IMG/VR virus record: IMGVR_UViG_3300028025_001976
Span: 1 to 35,406 of that record
Reading direction: 5' to 3' (one strand)
Length of the DNA: 35,406 bases
DNA from: a virus
The translations under genes were made by a program, and so were the position numbers. The notes beneath the pieces were generated by a model. The model searched no databases. It saw only the letters and a list, made by a program, of their open reading frames with translations, and was not told where the DNA came from. This document shows, piece by piece, positions 13,387-22,776 of this stretch (within the stretch, counting starts at the first letter, position 1; each line of letters opens with the position of its first letter).

Positions 13387-15488
13387 TAGTTAACCCCAGC
13401 ATCCGCTTTTAAGTTGGCCGCAGTTATTACCGCTTTAACTGGATCAGTTACTACTACTTCAAATATTCTATCCCTAGATTGGCCTAATCTACGCCAAATT
13501 GCACGGTTTTGGTATGCGCCTTGTACGCCAATGCTGGACCAATGCTCATTGGACCATGTAGAACCGCCATCATCTGACCAGCGCAACATAGCCTGGGGCG
13601 CAGAACCATCAGGCAAACCAACGCCAGGTTGGAAATGTATCTGTAATTCATGGAAATATTGGCGTTGATAATCGCTAATTAAATGCGGTGCCCGGCGTAA
13701 TCTACGTATTTCATCGCCATTATCGGTGTAATTTAAAGCATCTAATTGGTAAACGTTGCCGTTTTCCCAATCGCCAACAAGATTAAGCCCTTGGAAGCTT
13801 GCATGGCAGTTGCCACGATGACGGTGATAAACGTTTTGATTATCTACCCAAAGCCATTTATGCCACATTCCCGTGGAAATATCAAAAGCCCAAGTTAAAT
13901 CAAGGGTTGGAAAGCTAACTACATAAACTTCATGGCCTTCTAATTGATAGGTCCACGCCCTGGCATCATCAATAAATTGATCGGTCAATGTTTGTTCTAC
14001 GGCGTGGGTTGATATACGGGTTGGTACGTACCCATTCATCATCATAACTTGGGCCTGGCCACGAATATTCCGGCTTACGTAAGCAAACGAATTGCCTACC
14101 CTAGCTATTGAAAACTTGGCCGCTATACCGTGCTGGGTGGATGTCCCAGGAATACGCTGAAAAGCAAAAGGGAACAATCCGCTATTTACCCAAACTTCGC
14201 TGGAAACTTCACCCATTAAATAAACTTCACGATGGTCCACAATAAGCGATACCAAATCATCCGGTGCGCCATCTTTTGAACTAAATGCTAATGCTGAAGA
14301 AATTGGCGATAAAGGGTCTGAAGAACCAAATTGTTGCGTATTAGGCCGGTTATAAACAAAATAATTGTCAACAGTATCTACTACGTCAGCACCTTCAAAC
14401 GGGCCATCATTAGTAGGCAATACGCTAAAATTTAACGCATAAACGGTAGTAGAACTTACAGTTTGTGTAGTGCTAACAACATAAGTTCCGGCCCCACCGT
14501 TACCAGTACCAAACGTTAATGTAAGGGTTAACCCTGTACCATTTCCGCTGGTTGTTGTGCTTGATGGGGTTCCTGGCACTATTGAATAAACGCCATTATT
14601 TATAGTTGTAAGGCCAGTAACCGCACCGCTACCACCAATAGTTGCTACCGTGTAAGTAGCTTGTTGACTATAAACGCCACCAGTAACCGTAATAGTGTCA
14701 CCTACGGCATAACCGGTGCCGGCCGCAGTAATGCTAAACGATAATGCCGCAGTACCGCCAAGGGCCGTAATAACGGTTCCTAAAGCAATGCCAGTTCCAG
14801 TAATAGTTTGACCTGGATATAAAGTGCCGCTAGTAACCGCAGTAACGGTTAATGTAGTTCCTGAAATGCTTCCAGTAACAACTGCACCAACGGCCGCAGT
14901 ATTAATATCTTCAGAAGCAATAGTTTGTGAACGGTTTACTGTATAAGTCCCAACGCCGCCCGTGCCTGTACCTAATGCGGTAACAACTGTTTGCGGCAAT
15001 ATTCCATCGCAAAACACTTGTTGATTAATGCCAATTGTTCCGCTTTTCATTAATGTTACTGTCAATGTTGTTCCGCTAATAGAACCAACAAATTCAGCAT
15101 TGTTTGGGTTTGAAATACGCCAGGTATAACGGTATTGACCATCCACAATGTAAACATTTATGCCGTTATCGGTAATTCCAACAATGCCTGAACTGGTGTT
15201 TAAAGCCCCAATATGGACCGGATTAAACGTGGAATCAATAACGTAAACGTCAGATTGGCATACCGCCACTAAATAATCGCCACCGGAAACAGTACGCATA
15301 CCACGCACTTCGCCAGTATCTAAAATACATTTAATGGTTAAACCTGGGGTTGGATATAAGGCAATTACCCCGTTTTGACCAGGTTGTTTTAATGGGTCAA
15401 TTTCAGGACGAAAATTGATACATTCCTGGGCATCTTGGTAGATAGACGGGGCTTCATACGATGGGCCAACAAATCCAAAATCGGGCAT
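13386..15488 (-). CDS. P22 gp10-like tail (DNA-stabilisation) protein with inserted beta repeats
   Basis: A 700-residue protein. The N-terminus (MPDFGFVGPSYEAPSIYQDA, QECINFRPE) and C-terminal half (SSEVWVNSGLFPFAFQRIPG, WAFDISTGMWHKWLW, RRLGQSRDRIFEV) are typical of phage stabilisation protein gp10, the beta-propeller tail hub that plugs the P22 portal. Residues about 135-350 (bases about 14438-15085) are an insertion made of [11 protein letters not shown]...GTYTVNRSQT beta repeats plus a GTGYAVGDTITVTGG module. The same repeat type interrupts the gp4-like protein next door. Expected propeller core is therefore split by a decoration domain. Confidence 0.88.
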   Translation of the reverse strand: MPDFGFVGPSYEAPSIYQDAQECINFRPEIDPLKQPGQNGVIALYPTPGLTIKCILDTGEVRGMRTVSGGDYLVAVCQSDVYVIDSTFNPVHIGALNTSSGIVGITDNGINVYIVDGQYRYTWRISNPNNAEFVGSISGTTLTVTLMKSGTIGINQQVFCDGILPQTVVTALGTGTGGVGTYTVNRSQTIASEDINTAAVGAVVTGSISGTTLTVTAVTSGTLYPGQTITGTGIALGTVITALGGTAALSFSITAAGTGYAVGDTITVTGGVYSQQATYTVATIGGSGAVTGLTTINNGVYSIVPGTPSSTTTSGNGTGLTLTLTFGTGNGGAGTYVVSTTQTVSSTTVYALNFSVLPTNDGPFEGADVVDTVDNYFVYNRPNTQQFGSSDPLSPISSALAFSSKDGAPDDLVSLIVDHREVYLMGEVSSEVWVNSGLFPFAFQRIPGTSTQHGIAAKFSIARVGNSFAYVSRNIRGQAQVMMMNGYVPTRISTHAVEQTLTDQFIDDARAWTYQLEGHEVYVVSFPTLDLTWAFDISTGMWHKWLWVDNQNVYHRHRGNCHASFQGLNLVGDWENGNVYQLDALNYTDNGDEIRRLRRAPHLISDYQRQYFHELQIHFQPGVGLPDGSAPQAMLRWSDDGGSTWSNEHWSSIGVQGAYQNRAIWRRLGQSRDRIFEVVVTDPVKAVITAANLKADAGVN

Positions 15489-15497
15489 ATCTTGACC

Positions 15498-16694
15498 TTA
15501 ATTAGTAAAACCACCGGTAAGAATCCAGCCAGCATCCTTTGCCCGGCTCATTAGCAATGCATCCTGGTAACGTGATACTTGCATTGGTTGCATATTGGTA
15601 CGTTTAACGGTTGATTTAGCTTGGGCGGCATACGTAGTAATCATGCCTAAAATAGCTGGATCGGTTTTACCGTACATAGGAAGTAAACGTTCAGCTAAAC
15701 ACCAGCGCAACGCCATTGAATAGCCCTGTGGAAGCACCACATCTTCATAAAGGGTTTCGTAACGTTGAAATACGGTTTTGGCAAACATATGCATTTCGCC
15801 CTGGCTTGGATTAGGCCATAAAAATAAATTAGCTGAATCTGCGCCGGGATTGAAATAAAGGGCTTTTGGCCAAGGACCATTTAGCGTTTTAAGGCCAATA
15901 GCGTTGTAGTTAACCAAGTTAATAACGGCTACTGGATAGTCAATACCGCCATTAATTACTGGGCTACCGCTTTGGCTTGTATTGATACGTACATAAGCAT
16001 AATCAATGCTTAATGGCTTTTGATAATAAGCCTGGATGTTTGTGTCAACAATGGTGCCGGTAATCGTTGTGGAAGCTACGGTTTGGCTTGCGCTAACGGT
16101 ATAAGTACCTACGCCGCCTGTACCGCTAATTAAGCCAGTAATGCTTGTTCCACCAGTAACGCCAGTTCCGCTAATAACTGAACCAATGCCAATGCTTCCG
16201 GACGTTACGGCCGTTACTGTTAATGTTGTCCCTGATATAGAACCGGTAAATACTGGGGTTTGTGTACCTTGAACAATGTTTAATTTATATGTGCCAACTT
16301 CGTTAACGTTGCCGCCAGCACCAGTTAAAAATTGAACAATTTTGGTTCCAGTTGTAATGCCGGGGCCGCTTAGATATTGGCCTTGGGCTACTGCGCCTTG
16401 GGTTACGCTAGTAACAGTCAATACATCGCCTGAAAACGTGCCGGTAAAGTTTGCACCAATAAAGTTTAGAGTTTGCGGATCGGGGCCAATAGTGTATTGG
16501 GTTTGACCTGGCACTACGTTTGAAATGATTTCAGTAGTGTTAAATACAATAAAATCTTCGTTTGACCATTGATCAATCATATCGTTTAGCATATCTAAAC
16601 AATCAATTGCGGCATCAGAAGTTGGGGCTTCCCCAGCCGCTAATGCGCCAATGTCTTTTAGTGAACGGCTAATAATATCAATTGGCGTTGTCAT
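15498..16694 (-). CDS. P22 gp4-like tail accessory factor with inserted beta repeats
   Basis: A 398-residue protein. The start ([20 protein letters not shown], then [18 protein letters not shown]) and the end ([20 protein letters not shown]) fit P22 gp4, the first protein to attach to the portal after packaging. P22 gp4 is about 166 residues; this version is over twice that, mainly because residues about 79-205 are an insertion of two [21 protein letters not shown] beta repeats. It lies directly upstream of the gp10-like gene as in P22 order. Confidence 0.85.
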   Translation of the reverse strand: MTTPIDIISRSLKDIGALAAGEAPTSDAAIDCLDMLNDMIDQWSNEDFIVFNTTEIISNVVPGQTQYTIGPDPQTLNFIGANFTGTFSGDVLTVTSVTQGAVAQGQYLSGPGITTGTKIVQFLTGAGGNVNEVGTYKLNIVQGTQTPVFTGSISGTTLTVTAVTSGSIGIGSVISGTGVTGGTSITGLISGTGGVGTYTVSASQTVASTTITGTIVDTNIQAYYQKPLSIDYAYVRINTSQSGSPVINGGIDYPVAVINLVNYNAIGLKTLNGPWPKALYFNPGADSANLFLWPNPSQGEMHMFAKTVFQRYETLYEDVVLPQGYSMALRWCLAERLLPMYGKTDPAILGMITTYAAQAKSTVKRTNMQPMQVSRYQDALLMSRAKDAGWILTGGFTN

Positions 16695-16697
16695 AAT

Positions 16698-17012
16698 TTA
16701 TTCAATCGTAAAAGTGCCGGCTAACCAAGGAAATTCCACTTTTTTTGGACCTTCAAGGGCGTTTATTTGATTTTCAATACCTAATTTTATAAGATTTACT
16801 TCATCAATAGTGGTGTCTTTTTCAATCCATTGAACTAAATCTGATTCAACAATAGTTGATAAAGGTTTGTTAGCTACGCCAGGTGAAAATGTATGATTTC
16901 CGCTTGATTGAACTGTTGTTTGACCATCGGTTCCGGAAAGCAAATATTGAACGCTTATGAGTTCATCTTGATTTGCAAATAATTCTAAAAATGACCAAGA
17001 ATAATTAATCAT
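16698..17012 (-). CDS. Small fibre-associated protein (DUF7936-like)
   Basis: A 104-residue product from the ATG at 17012, which overlaps the previous stop (ATGA); the upstream TTG is unnecessary. Features: MINYSWSFLELFANQDELIS, VQYLLSGTDGQTTVQSSGNH and the ending PWLAGTFTIE. This fits a small phage family met next to fibre genes. It probably binds or decorates the fibre, but no function is established. Confidence 0.65.
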   Translation of the reverse strand: MINYSWSFLELFANQDELISVQYLLSGTDGQTTVQSSGNHTFSPGVANKPLSTIVESDLVQWIEKDTTIDEVNLIKLGIENQINALEGPKKVEFPWLAGTFTIE

Positions 17013-17353
17013 ACTTCTACCCAAGAAGTAGTTGGTTCATCCCATGAATATAATTTTCCATCGGTAGGATAAGAACTGGGTGCTTCCCATAGCCAAGTAG
17101 AATGATTTAACGTCCAACTTGCATAAGGTTGTGGCTCATAAAATACATCATTTGTTGCATCATATACATAACCAACACTAGCATAATTTCCTCTTAATGG
17201 AGTTCCGCCAAGTTTGTGCTGATTCCCATACGTGTTGTATGAAGTTTGTATCCATTGACCAGGGCTTGTATCAACAAAAGTATCAAAAAATTCAGGTTCA
17301 GCAACAATAACTTGAATAACTTGCCCATTAAGAACTTTAGCAAAATGGCTCAT
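17009..17353 (-). CDS. Small Trp-rich fibre-associated protein
   Basis: A 114-residue protein starting MSHFAKVLNGQVIQVIVAEP, with WIQTSYNTYGNQHKLGGTPL, YDATNDVFYEPQPYASW and three terminal W motifs. This is a frequent companion of phage tail fibres (a W-repeat beta domain), possibly an accessory tip or chaperone. ATGA overlaps with both neighbours place it in the fibre operon. Confidence 0.7.
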   Translation of the reverse strand: MSHFAKVLNGQVIQVIVAEPEFFDTFVDTSPGQWIQTSYNTYGNQHKLGGTPLRGNYASVGYVYDATNDVFYEPQPYASWTLNHSTWLWEAPSSYPTDGKLYSWDEPTTSWVEV

Positions 17354-20259
17354 GCGGTATAACTCCCTGATGCAGTAAATTTGATAATAGTATTTGAACC
17401 TGAAGTAGTTACAGTTGGGCTTCCAGTAGTTGTTCCTGAATATGCGCTAGTTGGAACAGAAAGAATGACTACACCTGAACCGCCATTACCGCCAGGATAA
17501 TCTACGCTTCTGTTAGAAGCACCGCCACCACCACCGCCTGTATTAGCAGTTCCGTTTTGAGGTCTAGTTGCTGGAACATTGCTTGAATTGTTTGCGCCAC
17601 CGTTACCACCACCACCAGCACCGCCGGTTCCAATAGTTGCAGTTCCACCGGCTTCATTGCCGCCCATACCACCACCGCCACCAGCATAAGTTACGGATGA
17701 TCCTGTAATAGATGAAGCAGTTCCGGCACCACCAGCACCGCCAGTTGTTCCTGAACCATTACCACCTACTGCACTTGCACCGCCGCCGCCGCCTGTGTTG
17801 TAACTTGTGCCTAAAGAAGTTCCATTTCCACCGGTATTGCCCTGGCCTGAAGTTCCTGAACCACCGCTACCATTTGGAGAACCACCACCGCCTGAACCGC
17901 CTGATCCACCAGCATTACTTGCGCCACCGCCATAGCCACCAGCTATTGCAGTCAAACCAAAAGCAGTTGAATTATTTCCAGCAGAACCATTTCTATTGGC
18001 TGAAGAAGTTGATCCAGCACCGCCGGCACCAACAGTAAATGAATAAGTTGTTCCAGTTACTAATTGTTGGTTTGATCCTGTTATTAAACCACCAGCACCA
18101 CCGCCACCACCAAAATCGCCGCCACCACCACCGCCACCAGCCGCAATTAAATAATCAGCAAAATATACCGATGTTCTAATTGTTATTGAACCAGCACCGT
18201 TGGTAATTATTATTCCGGCACCAGCGGTTAATGTAGCTTTTGTAAGAGTGTTTCCAGTTGTATTGCCAATTAATAGTTGGCCATTGGTATAACTTGTTTG
18301 GCCTGTTCCACCATTGGCTACTGGCAATGTGCCTGAAGCACTTGAAACGCTAATGCCAGTTAAACTTGAACCTGAACCGCTAAATGTAGTGGCCGCTAAA
18401 GTTCCAGTTGATGGATTAAAGCTTAATCTTGTGGATGATGTTTCTAAAGCTTGATTTCCAGTAGTGCCATTGGACCATACGGGATATACAGTTGCATTAG
18501 TAGTTGTATCGTCAACAATTGCTAAATTAGCGGCATTTGTAGCATTAGTAACGGCAGTTGTGCTTATTGTTGATACCACTTGGGCGGCAGTTGCGGCAGT
18601 AAATGCGCTAGTGCCATTACCATAAGCCAAACCAGTTAATGTTGCAACGCCTGTACCGCCTTGCGCTACTGTTACTACTGCATTAGTAGTTAATACAGTT
18701 GCAGAAGCATTAGGGAATGTAAATGTTTTGAGTGCGGTTGCTGGGCCTGATACGGCAAAAAATCCATTGCCAGTACCGCCATTTGCGCCAGGTAATATTC
18801 CTGAAACAGTTGTAGTTAAATCAATTTTTCCATAACTTGGTGCCGCACCAACGCCACCTGAAATTAAAGCATTGCCAGTTGCAACGCCAGCTAATTTAGA
18901 TAATGCAGTAGTTGTTGAAGCATAAAGAATATCGCCTACTGTATAGCTTGCAAAACCAGTACCACCGTTTGCGGCCACCAATGTACCGGCTAATGTTACT
19001 ACGCCAGTTGTTGCGGTTGATGGTGTTAAGCCAGTTGTTCCAGCACTAAATGATGAAACGTTTGCCGCCACACTTGACCAGGCCGGTAATCCAGCAACAA
19101 CAGTTAATACTTGGCCAGTTGAACCAATTCCTAATCTTGCGGCAGTTGTTGGGGAAGATTCATAAATAATATCCCCAGTAGTAGTCATGGGGTTAAGTGC
19201 ATTAAATGCGGCAGTAGCAGTAGTTTGTCCTGTACCGCCATTACCTATTGCCAACGTACCAGTTACACCAGTTGTCAGCGGAAGGCCTGTAACGTTAGTC
19301 ATTACACCGCTTGCTGGAGTTCCCAGGGCTGGCGTTACTAATGTTGGGCTAGTAGCAAATACTAATGCGCCTGAACCAGTTTCATCGCTTACTGCGGCCG
19401 CTAAATTAGCAGAAGTTGGGGTTGCCAACCAGGTTGCTACGTTAGCACCCAGGCCGGTAACGTTACCAATTGCTGGGGTAATTGTTGTATTTGTAACGCC
19501 AGTAATCTGCCCTTGTGCATTTACGGCAAATACTGGGGTTGCAGTTGCGGAACCATAAGTTGATGCCGGTACGCCAGTATTGGTAATGCTAAATTCAAAG
19601 CCAGTTAATGTAAGCCCTGTTCCAGCAGTATAGGTTGCTGAAGTAGTAAATTGGGACCAGTTAACGGCAGTTACGCCTAATGTTCCACCTGGTTGTGCGG
19701 TACAAAACCATGCACCGCCTTTTTGTGTTCCATATTCAATAAAACTAATAGCGGCAACTAATTCATCCCAAACATTTGCATCCAGGGAACGTGTCCATGC
19801 AGTTGCAGAAGCCAAATAAATACCGTTATTAGCGGCAGTTGATTGGTCTTTAACTAATACACGATCACCGGCCAACGTGGTGTAACCATCAATAGTCTGC
19901 AAACCTGACAATGTAATATTTGTAAGGGTAGCTACGGCACAAGGTTGTTTCCAGCTAATTCCAGCGGCATAAGATTGCAATGCCAACAAGTTAACAATGT
20001 CATTTGCGCCGGTTGGTTGGGTTGTAATAGTGCCCGTTGTAGTTGCAATGTTAGTAAATACACCCGTTGAAGGGCTTGTAGAACCAATTGGTGAACTATC
20101 TAACGTGCTATTTGTAATTGTTAGCCCGGATTGAATAGGGTTAGCCGTTGCATAAAACGGCGTTCCCTGGCCAATAAAAGTATTAAAGGACCCATCTAAA
20201 TTGAAGTAGGCCTGAACTGGTAATAAATTCTGTACCGCAGAATTAGATGGGTTGGTCAT
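17350..20259 (-). CDS. Large tail fibre with GGTG repeats and Gly-rich adhesin domain
   Basis: A 969-residue fibre. Residues about 1-250 form the attachment region and beta segments. Residues 250-690 hold repeats centred on NGGTG or QGGTG (GNGGTGQTTATAAF, AANGGTGFASY, GANGGTGNG, AQGGTGVAT, VANGGTGQTSY), typical of trimeric phage fibre shafts. From about 697 (ADYLIAAGGGGGGGDFGGGG) to about 930 there is an extreme Gly/Ser/Asn-rich domain like the poly-glycine-II sandwich of T-even gp38 adhesins, the host-binding tip. The last strand region ends IKFTASGSYTA. Its place between coat and gp4 genes is unlike P22. Receptor binding is inferred. Confidence 0.85.
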   Translation of the reverse strand: MTNPSNSAVQNLLPVQAYFNLDGSFNTFIGQGTPFYATANPIQSGLTITNSTLDSSPIGSTSPSTGVFTNIATTTGTITTQPTGANDIVNLLALQSYAAGISWKQPCAVATLTNITLSGLQTIDGYTTLAGDRVLVKDQSTAANNGIYLASATAWTRSLDANVWDELVAAISFIEYGTQKGGAWFCTAQPGGTLGVTAVNWSQFTTSATYTAGTGLTLTGFEFSITNTGVPASTYGSATATPVFAVNAQGQITGVTNTTITPAIGNVTGLGANVATWLATPTSANLAAAVSDETGSGALVFATSPTLVTPALGTPASGVMTNVTGLPLTTGVTGTLAIGNGGTGQTTATAAFNALNPMTTTGDIIYESSPTTAARLGIGSTGQVLTVVAGLPAWSSVAANVSSFSAGTTGLTPSTATTGVVTLAGTLVAANGGTGFASYTVGDILYASTTTALSKLAGVATGNALISGGVGAAPSYGKIDLTTTVSGILPGANGGTGNGFFAVSGPATALKTFTFPNASATVLTTNAVVTVAQGGTGVATLTGLAYGNGTSAFTAATAAQVVSTISTTAVTNATNAANLAIVDDTTTNATVYPVWSNGTTGNQALETSSTRLSFNPSTGTLAATTFSGSGSSLTGISVSSASGTLPVANGGTGQTSYTNGQLLIGNTTGNTLTKATLTAGAGIIITNGAGSITIRTSVYFADYLIAAGGGGGGGDFGGGGGAGGLITGSNQQLVTGTTYSFTVGAGGAGSTSSANRNGSAGNNSTAFGLTAIAGGYGGGASNAGGSGGSGGGGSPNGSGGSGTSGQGNTGGNGTSLGTSYNTGGGGGASAVGGNGSGTTGGAGGAGTASSITGSSVTYAGGGGGMGGNEAGGTATIGTGGAGGGGNGGANNSSNVPATRPQNGTANTGGGGGGASNRSVDYPGGNGGSGVVILSVPTSAYSGTTTGSPTVTTSGSNTIIKFTASGSYTA

Positions 20260-20271
20260 AAAACTTCCTAA

Positions 20272-20601
20272 TTATTGGGCATCTACTGGTGTTACGTACA
20301 AAGTTGAAGTACCGCTTACGGTAATTGCTGAAACATAATACGGAATAGTTGGAACGGCTAAAACTACTGAAGTATCATGGTTTAACGTGTAATCGCCTGG
20401 GGTTCCAGCCGCCGGATGAACCGCATTTGTTGATGCGGTAGCAATCTTAATAGCAACGGGCACGGTACCGGTATTGGCAAATTCTGCCCAATTAATTTGG
20501 TCATTACTGTTAGTAGTAATTAATACTGGCGTAGAAGCAGTAGTAGTGACCGCAATAATGGTTGTTTTGCCAACTGGTCTAATTCCAATTGTAGTAGTCA
20601 T
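20272..20601 (-). CDS. Small beta-rich virion protein
   Basis: A 109-residue Thr/Ile/Val-rich product starting MTTTIGIRPVGKTTIIAVTT, with alternating hydrophobic/polar strands typical of an Ig or jelly-roll decoration protein, including INWAEFANTGTVPVAIKIAT. It lies between the coat region and the fibre gene in a run of three beta-rich small proteins. It could be a head decoration or a fibre-anchoring protein. No family is named. Confidence 0.65.
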   Translation of the reverse strand: MTTTIGIRPVGKTTIIAVTTTASTPVLITTNSNDQINWAEFANTGTVPVAIKIATASTNAVHPAAGTPGDYTLNHDTSVVLAVPTIPYYVSAITVSGTSTLYVTPVDAQ

Positions 20602-20603
20602 GA

Positions 20604-20927
20604 TTATCCCGCAGTTGTAGGTAATGGACCTTCAATACGTACAACGTCAACATAATAAGCACCAGCGGCCGGTGTCAATGCACCAGCGGTACAGTTACCA
20701 AATTGAACGCTTAATGTATTGGCGGCTGAAACACGTGCATCAGCAATAAAAATGCCAGCAGTCTGTGCGCCAGCGCACGATACGTTTACATGGTCGGTTG
20801 TTAATAGTCCAGCAACAGTAAAAGTTTGTGCGGCAGTAATGTTAGCGGCAACTTCGGCTGGGGTAATTGATGGTTGGATGTAGAAAGTTTGAATTGCATT
20901 TCCACGGGCAATAGTGGTAGATGGCAT
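20604..20927 (-). CDS. Small beta-rich virion protein
   Basis: A 107-residue product starting MPSTTIARGNAIQTFYIQPS, with Thr/Ala/Val strands and two Cys (VSCAG and GNCTAG). An AAAGGAAATACT ribosome site precedes the ATG. It follows the terminator at 20972-20998 in transcription direction, so either read-through or a nearby start supplies it. A structural role is inferred from position and composition. Confidence 0.65.
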   Translation of the reverse strand: MPSTTIARGNAIQTFYIQPSITPAEVAANITAAQTFTVAGLLTTDHVNVSCAGAQTAGIFIADARVSAANTLSVQFGNCTAGALTPAAGAYYVDVVRIEGPLPTTAG

Positions 20928-20971
20928 AGTATTTCCTTTAAATGAGGATGATTAATTATAAGCTTAAAAAC

Positions 20972-20998
20972 GAAAAAAACCACCCTTTATGGGGGTGG
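20972..20998 (-). terminator. Intrinsic terminator after the decoration-type gene
   Basis: On the minus strand CCACCC (20998-20993), 7-nt loop, GGGTGG (20985-20980), then TTTTTTTC (20979-20972). It is a clear Rho-independent terminator downstream of 21025-21447, likely partial because co-directional genes follow. Confidence 0.8.
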
Positions 20999-21024
20999 CT
21001 TTCCTCACTATTTCCTAGTCCCTA

Positions 21025-21447
21025 TTAAGGTAGGAATGATAAATCGTAACCATAAACATAAACGTCCATAGTGGCGGCCGCACCTTGTGCAGTACCAACG
21101 TTTACATACAAGTTACCACCAGTTTGTAGTGCAGTTGATGCAACAGTACGCTGGCTAACAACAGTAGAACCGGTCAATGCTGATAAAGCGGCATTGGCTA
21201 CGATTGCAGTACCACCAGCGGAAGGTGCAGTAAATACACCGGCGGCGGCAGTTGTCAAGCTGGTTGATGCATTAGTGAAAATAACGTTTGATACAGAATA
21301 CGAATTGGTATTAACAATAGGTAGAACGGTATCGCCGGTTGCGTTGACGTTTACACCCTGGAAAGAAGCTAGAACACGAATAGCCTGGTTGCTAGATAGA
21401 TTCGATGGGTGATTTGTTACGGTTGTTGCTGGGCCTGGATTTGCCAT
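21025..21447 (-). CDS. Putative head decoration/structural protein
   Basis: A 140-residue Ala/Thr/Ser/Val-rich product starting MANPGPATTVTNHPSNLSSN and ending MDVYVYGYDLSFLP, beta-rich and without charged clusters. It is flanked by terminators on both sides (21474-21498 before, 20972-20998 after), so it has its own expression step right after the coat gene. An AAGGAATTAATATC ribosome site precedes it. Position after the coat gene suggests a capsid decoration protein; unproven. Confidence 0.65.
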   Translation of the reverse strand: MANPGPATTVTNHPSNLSSNQAIRVLASFQGVNVNATGDTVLPIVNTNSYSVSNVIFTNASTSLTTAAAGVFTAPSAGGTAIVANAALSALTGSTVVSQRTVASTALQTGGNLYVNVGTAQGAAATMDVYVYGYDLSFLP

Positions 21448-21473
21448 GATATTAATTCCTTAAATTTAATGTT

Positions 21474-21498
21474 CAAAAATGGGGGGTTTGATCCCCCC
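21474..21498 (-). terminator. Intrinsic terminator after the coat gene
   Basis: On the minus strand GGGGGG (21498-21493), 6-nt loop ATCAAA, CCCCCC (21486-21481), then ATTTTTG. The stem is short but all G-C. It directly follows the coat stop codon, where phages often place attenuators so that coat mRNA exceeds downstream messages. Confidence 0.75.
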
Positions 21499-21505
21499 TA
21501 TTTCA

Positions 21506-22744
21506 TTACGATGCGATACGGCAAGCCAATTCAGGGTACAAAGGTGCCCAGCCATACAGAACGTCCAAACGTGTTGGGATGGAATCGTTGTTAATGGTGT
21601 ATTGACGGACCACACGGATTGACAAACCAAGTTCTTTATCAGAAGCACGGCCAGCAAAATGAACGCCTTCAGGCAATTCTAAGTCAGCACAAGCTAAAGT
21701 AAACGCATTGCGGTGCATCAAAATGTTCTGTGGTGAAGTTACGCCAGTATTGTTGAATGGGGTAACAGTCTGTGAACCGCTTGATGTAACGCTAACGTTT
21801 TGGAACTGGCCAGCAGTAATAACGGCTGGAACAACAGTAACAGTTGCAGTACCACCGGAACCAATTGCAGTTGTAGATTGAACTACAAAATTACGCAATT
21901 TGCCATAAGATTGACGGTTTTGTGGGTTAACCGCAAATACGCCAGCAATGGTAAATGTATCGCCCTGGTTCAATGTAGCGGCCGCAGAAGTAGCACCAAT
22001 AGTGATGTTGCTTGAATAAGCCCATCCGCTAGTTAGGAAGCCAGTTGCAGTTGTTACGTTGCAAGACAATGTTGCGGAAGCATAAGAACCGAACGTTTGT
22101 GATACAACGTTTTGATCCATGTACCAGTTCATACCACCGGAATCACGGCCCATCAAGCCCTTAGTGTATTGGCTTGAAATCTGTGATGTTGGTACAAACA
22201 AACCTTTTAAGCTATCAACAATGGTTGAAGAAGTAAATGGCTCGATTGTGCATGAACGGCGGCCATCACGTGGTGCGCCTTCAGAATCAAGGTAAGCGGC
22301 CGCAGTAAGGTAAGTAATCAAACCAGTTGGGGCAGTACCAGCGGTACCAACGATGTTGGCGGTATTGTTTTTAGCAGTTACCAGGCCATCACGGTCCATT
22401 TTGTTAGCAACAGTAGCAATTGCTGGCTTCAGAATACGATCAGAGAACATATCTAAAGACAATGCCAAATCTTGGGTTGTGAACTGGGTAGAAACTTGGA
22501 ACTGTGTTGACAATGTAACTGGTACTGAAGTTTCATTGAAATCTTCAACTACTAGGTTAGGACCAATTGCGCCAAGGAAACGGCCAGGACGGCGAACGTT
22601 AACAGTTTGGCCAATTTTTGCGCCAACTACGGCAAACTGGTCATCATAGTTACGGTCAACTTGGCCTGTAAATGTAAGTTCGTTTTCTAGGACCATCAAC
22701 GCTTCGTTGGTGATCTTGCTAATGGTTAATAAATTATTACTCAT
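21506..22744 (-). CDS. P22-type major coat protein
   Basis: A 412-residue HK97-fold coat protein of the P22 gp5 type. The start MSNNLLTISKITNEALMVLE, the GRFLGAIGPNLVVEDFNETS region (N-arm and E-loop), STQFTTQDLALSLDMFSDRI, the FTIAGVFAVNP segment in the inserted domain and the end VVRQYTINNDSIPTRLDVLY-GWAPLYPELACRI all match that family. Length is close to P22 gp5 (430). An AAGGAATTATC ribosome site precedes it. It follows the scaffold gene, as expected. Confidence 0.93.
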   Translation of the reverse strand: MSNNLLTISKITNEALMVLENELTFTGQVDRNYDDQFAVVGAKIGQTVNVRRPGRFLGAIGPNLVVEDFNETSVPVTLSTQFQVSTQFTTQDLALSLDMFSDRILKPAIATVANKMDRDGLVTAKNNTANIVGTAGTAPTGLITYLTAAAYLDSEGAPRDGRRSCTIEPFTSSTIVDSLKGLFVPTSQISSQYTKGLMGRDSGGMNWYMDQNVVSQTFGSYASATLSCNVTTATGFLTSGWAYSSNITIGATSAAATLNQGDTFTIAGVFAVNPQNRQSYGKLRNFVVQSTTAIGSGGTATVTVVPAVITAGQFQNVSVTSSGSQTVTPFNNTGVTSPQNILMHRNAFTLACADLELPEGVHFAGRASDKELGLSIRVVRQYTINNDSIPTRLDVLYGWAPLYPELACRIAS

Positions 22745-22776
22745 GATAATTCCTTAAAAATTAAATTAGGTTTACC

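Noticed and set aside
14438-16457. CRISPR-like or diversity-generating repeats
   Set aside because: The repeats are in-frame protein beta repeats with irregular spacing; no spacers, reverse transcriptase or template repeat are present.
17712-18038. Plus-strand open frame rich in His, Leu and Arg opposite the fibre gene
   Set aside because: It is the antisense of the Gly-rich repeat; its composition is an artefact of GGN codons and it has no ribosome site.
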